Shown one piece after another: positions 32,175 through 35,674 of a stretch of 35,674 bases of DNA. Source of the DNA: Roridomyces roridus (lineage: Eukaryota > Basidiomycota > Agaricomycetes > Agaricales > Mycenaceae); contig JARKIF010000276.1 of the NCBI GenBank assembly GCA_029378245.1, forward strand, positions 1 through 35,674, written 5' to 3'. Positions within the stretch are counted from its first letter, which is position 1. The number at the start of each line of letters is the position of its first letter. A program made the position numbers and the translations under genes. The notes beneath the pieces are model-generated. The model worked only from the letters and a program-made list of their open reading frames with translations, was not told where the DNA came from and made no database searches.

Positions 32175-35100
32175 CGCCATGACGGAGACCACCACTACCA
32201 CCATGATGTCGAGCTTACTCGACTTTACCCGCGCTAGCACCCCGCTTTGGGACCATCCGGACCGTTGCAACCGATATGACCTCCGAAGCGCCAGTATCAC
32301 ACGCACGGAGGGGAGCGCCATCGCCGAAGACCTTGCGCGAAAACGGGCAGAACCCAAGCTCTACGGCCGCGACACCAAGATGAGCGAGAGTTTTATCGAC
32401 CTTTCGCGGGTGGAGGAGATGGACGAAGCGGGGACGGCCTCTAGGGGCCTTGGTCGCCAATGGGAGCAACAGCGACCTCCTGAGGTGCAGCGGCTGGATA
32501 CCAAGGCTGCCATACGGTTGGAAAAGGCAAGTGGCCCGATGACTTTATGGACGCGCTACAACCGCAGTCGCCGACGACCTCCGAACTCCGGTCCCCCTCT
32601 CCGTCGGGCATCTCGTCTCCCCGAAAACTGGCAATTGTTGGCGCCACCAAACGTAACGAGAGCGTCGAATCACTACCGCAGTTCCCCAGACGCCCGACGC
32701 ACCGGGCGCGGCAGAGTGTCGATGCGCCAGTCCTCCGGGATAGCAGTCCAGATGGGCTCCCTAGCAGAGTCTTGGCGAGGCGGCACAGCACGAAACCGGG
32801 TCCCGTTCAGCGAACCAATTCGTTGGCTCCGCGGAGTAGTTCTCGGGAGGACAGCCGTGACTCCCTGGTCCCCTTCCCTCGTTCAGCTTCCGGCGAGCAC
32901 TCACCTGCGGCGGGTTCATCACCACCTCGCGCTACGTCTCCGCTTTCTGACAGACCACGAATGCCTCGGGGTCGCTTCCAGAGTGACATTGAGGGGTCCA
33001 GCCGGCGGCGACCAAGGCCGAGTTCATACGATGAGCTAGGGGTGCGGCCGACACGCTCGCGGTTTGAGAGCATGATGAACCTTGGTGGGTCGAGTAATGC
33101 CAGTGCCAGTGACCTGTTTATCGCGGGATCCCTTGATGGCAATCTGGTGAGGCAGGCTCTGATCATACGAGAGGAGGGGAAGCCTGCGACGCACTTCGTA
33201 AGCTCAACAGTTCTCTTATATCTTGTTACGGCATACTCATAGTCTTCGCAGCAACTCGGCAACTGCATCGGGCGCGGCCAGTTTGGGTCCGTTTATAGAG
33301 CGCTAAATCTGAACACGGGGCAGATGGTAGCGGTCAAGCGGATTCGACTCGAGGGCTTGAAGGAGGAGGAGGTGACGACCCTGATGCGGGAGGTGGACCT
33401 GGTCAAGAGTTTGTCACATCCAAGCATCGTCAAGTATGAGGGGATGGCGAGGGACCAAGATACTCTAGCATTGTCCTGGAGTGCGGTTCTATGCTTTATG
33501 TGTGTGGTTCACATCTAATCCCTCCTTAGGTACGCGGAGAACGGCTCTCTTGGCAGACCCTCCGGGCATTTGGGAAGCTTAACGAGCGGCTGGGGCGAGC
33601 TACGTTGTTAAGATTCTCGAGGGGCTGCACTATCTCCATTCGAGCGACGTCGTCCATTGTGATCTCAAGGCTGCGAATATTCTTACGACCAAGAATGGGA
33701 ACGTGAAACTTTCCGACTTTGGTGTCTCCCTTAATCTCCGGGCCATGGAGCGAGAAATCAAGGACGTCGCGGGTACCCCGAACTGGATGGCTCCCGAGGT
33801 TATTGAACTCAAGGGCGCTTCCACCAAGTCTGACATCTGGTCGCTGGCGTGCACCGTCATCGAGCTCCTCACTGGGCGTCCTCCGTATGCTGAGATCGCC
33901 AACAGCATGTCGGGTATGTGCTTTACTTTTTTTATTAAATCTTGGCTTATCGGCTTTGACAGTGATGTTCCGGATCGTCGAGGACGACATGCCTCCCCTG
34001 CCAGAGGACTGTTCGCCTTTGCTCGAGGACTTTTTGAGACAATGTTTCAACAAAGATCCGACGAAGCGACCTAGCGCCGAGTTGTTGTGTGAACACCAAT
34101 GGCTTAAAAAGAACTGGGGTGCGCATAAGGTATAATTTTCGCACCAATGCATCCGACGTTTATTTACCATGACCATAGGAACTACGGCCGCAGGATAGTA
34201 TCCCGTTCCTCCGCCGTGTTAGTGCCGATTTGCACAAGTCGGACGCTGCTCGGATCTTGGGTCACCTCGACACTTCCGAGCCTCATACGCCTGAGATCGA
34301 GGCGCAAGTCAGCAGCTTCCCCCAAAACGACATATTTCCCTCTCCACGCGTCCTATGGACCAGGATATACCCTCCCGCGATCACTCATTCGTAAAAACTA
34401 CATTCAGCAAACGTATGCCTCAATTGTTTATTACCTTGACGTGTCTGACACTTTTTCTCCAGCCATGGTCTGCCGTTGTGTCTCCTGAATGTTAAGAAGA
34501 GCGCTGTCCTCTGCGAGCAGTGCAGTCTTATTGCCCACTCGAGATGTGCGGTCAACGCTCCTCCCACCTGTGACCTCCGTGCACAACTTCTCCTGTATGC
34601 CCAGTATGCTGAGAAGGGCAACCCCGGGAGTGCTTACTCGAACCCTCTGGATGTCTTGAACGAGCCTCATCCCATGAACCCGGCATCGGAAGTGGCGTAT
34701 GTCTCGCATTCGCCCCGGACTAGTATCGACGGCGCCACCCCGTCGCCTGCTCTCCATGGGTCGGCTCAGATTCCTCCGACGGCATTCAAGTTCATGGCTG
34801 CCTTCAAGCGATCTCGGTCGAATCTCTCCCCAGAACCTGACCAGTGTCTTCCCTTTCGGTTCCTCAGGTGCCGCCAAAGGACGGTGTCCAGAAGAAACTT
34901 CGGAAAGACCCCAAGGAGCGTCCACAGTCCGTCAAGAGTGCTAGTACTATAGCAACAGCCAGTATGCGGAGCGCTGAGAGCGCCGCAAGCCGGGCTGACC
35001 CGAGATCTTTGGATGAGACACGGACTGCTATGCAACGCAAGCGGTCCAGAGTCAATTCGAAACGGCGGTCTCGGACGTTGATACGGCCTCTGTGAGCGTT

Positions 35101-35178
35101 CCGGGTGGTATGCCGCCTCCCGAACTCCGGCACCACAAGAAGCGTTCAGAATCCCGTTCTGGCTGCGTGGTTCAGTAA
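32175..35178 (+). CDS. Cdc15/Cdc7-type (SIN/MEN) protein kinase with C1-like motif and CaaX box; several frame breaks
   Basis: STE-group kinase related to S. pombe Cdc7 and budding yeast Cdc15, which control septation and mitotic exit. The kinase domain begins at 33252: glycine loop [30 protein letters not shown], catalytic loop [18 protein letters not shown], activation segment [28 protein letters not shown], ending [13 protein letters not shown]. Introns: 33198-33251, 33481-33529, 33914-33962, 34130-34178, 34414-34462. Downstream [23 protein letters not shown] and PPTC make a C1-type zinc motif, and the protein ends RSGCVVQ, a CaaX box. Frame breaks, nearly all consistent with one lost base, lie near 32450-32540, 33469, 33551, 33599, 34320-34345, 34472, 34840 and 35052. 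Between 32175 and 32540 the true frame is uncertain; [12 protein letters not shown] resumes a clear one. The HRD arginine is Cys here. Confidence 0.65.
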
Positions 35179-35674
35179 CTTATCTCGTTTGCTCTCTATC
35201 GCATAGCTCACCCTCATTATTCATATCTCAATTTTCCGTGTATCTGTACCCGAACCTTACAACTCGCTTTTTGAACTTTGCACTACCTACATCTGATTAC
35301 ATACTTGTACCTAGTATTGCATACACGTCTGCTCAGCATATACAGCCAGACGAAATATCAAGTTTGTTTGGACTTGAATCCGGCGGATCACCCGGGCCGT
35401 TCCCGCTCGGCCTTTAAACTACTCTCTCTCTCTCCTGATCAGGAAATGCAATTGAGGCCGATAATCGATCCCTTTGTTCGACCTCGTCATGATTGCCTGG
35501 CTCCCCTCATTGCCGCCTCGTGTTTCTCTGGAAAACAAGACATTTCTGCGCGCAAATTATGGATGGACAGCGCGTCTGGTCATCTGTCTGGTGTGACTTC
35601 TGCGGTTCGAAAGATGTAGCAAAAACAGTGGTTTAGACCTCGCGAGTTTGCGCTGGCCTGATATCCGCCAACAA
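35179..35674. other. 3' flank of the kinase gene
   Basis: About 500 bp after the CaaX stop codon. No gene is recognisable; the open frames have no motifs. A CT dinucleotide-like run (CTCTCTCTCTC) lies at about 35422-35434. Confidence 0.5.

Noticed and set aside
32807..33268. 153-codon minus-strand frame over the kinase N-terminal region
   Set aside because: Shadow of a Ser/Arg/Pro-rich coding region; no motif and no start context.

Overview
This is nuclear DNA from a filamentous basidiomycete, most likely an Agaricomycete. The evidence is dense protein-coding genes split by very short introns (nearly all 45-56 nt, GT..AG), two DUF6534-type membrane proteins (a family known mainly from basidiomycetes), and typical fungal housekeeping genes. 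The order could be Cantharellales (Rhizoctonia/Ceratobasidium-like), but nothing in the window settles that. I rebuilt exon structures by hand from splice sites, reading phase and conserved motifs. For eight genes the exon lengths sum exactly to an open frame.

Layout. 0-3.7 kb: two tandem secreted GH18 (chitinase-like) genes on the minus strand, the first badly broken and the second broken at one base. 4.3-5.3 kb: a coiled-coil protein resembling dynactin p24 (one missing base). 5.4-6.7 kb: a zinc polyol dehydrogenase. 6.9-8.6 kb: an NDR/Cbk1-type kinase, divergent from the U4/U6 snRNP WD40 protein Prp4 (8.8-10.7 kb). 11.2-12.6 kb: an 11-exon short-chain dehydrogenase. 13.2-19.7 kb: a tandem segmental duplication carrying two intact 18-exon DUF6534 genes, with a decayed non-LTR retroelement between them. 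The upstream copy also carries a torn-off 3' piece of the Mbp1-like gene that lies intact beside the downstream copy. 19.4-22.05 kb: Mbp1-like APSES/ankyrin cell-cycle transcription factor. 22.1-25.9 kb: a 28-exon Yvc1-like TRP channel whose start codon is only 61 bp from that of Mbp1. 26.1-29.3 kb: a Bye1-like PHD/TFIIS-central/SPOC protein. 29.9-35.2 kb: a calponin-homology domain, a Cdc15/Cdc7 (SIN/MEN)-type kinase, a C1-type zinc motif and a C-terminal CaaX box, most likely one gene but interrupted by many single-base frame breaks.

The genes do not form one pathway. Several belong to growth and cell-cycle control (NDR kinase, Mbp1, SIN-type kinase, dynactin) and two to RNA synthesis or processing (Prp4, Bye1), which looks like ordinary gene neighbourhood. 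Frame breaks are confined to both ends of the window while the middle ~25 kb has none in its real genes. This suggests lower sequence quality at the ends of a contig, although true decay is clear for the first GH18 copy. I found no convincing sign of a new defence or mobile system. The most unusual items are the CH-kinase-C1-CaaX architecture, the duplication with its molecular polarity marker, and the microexons.
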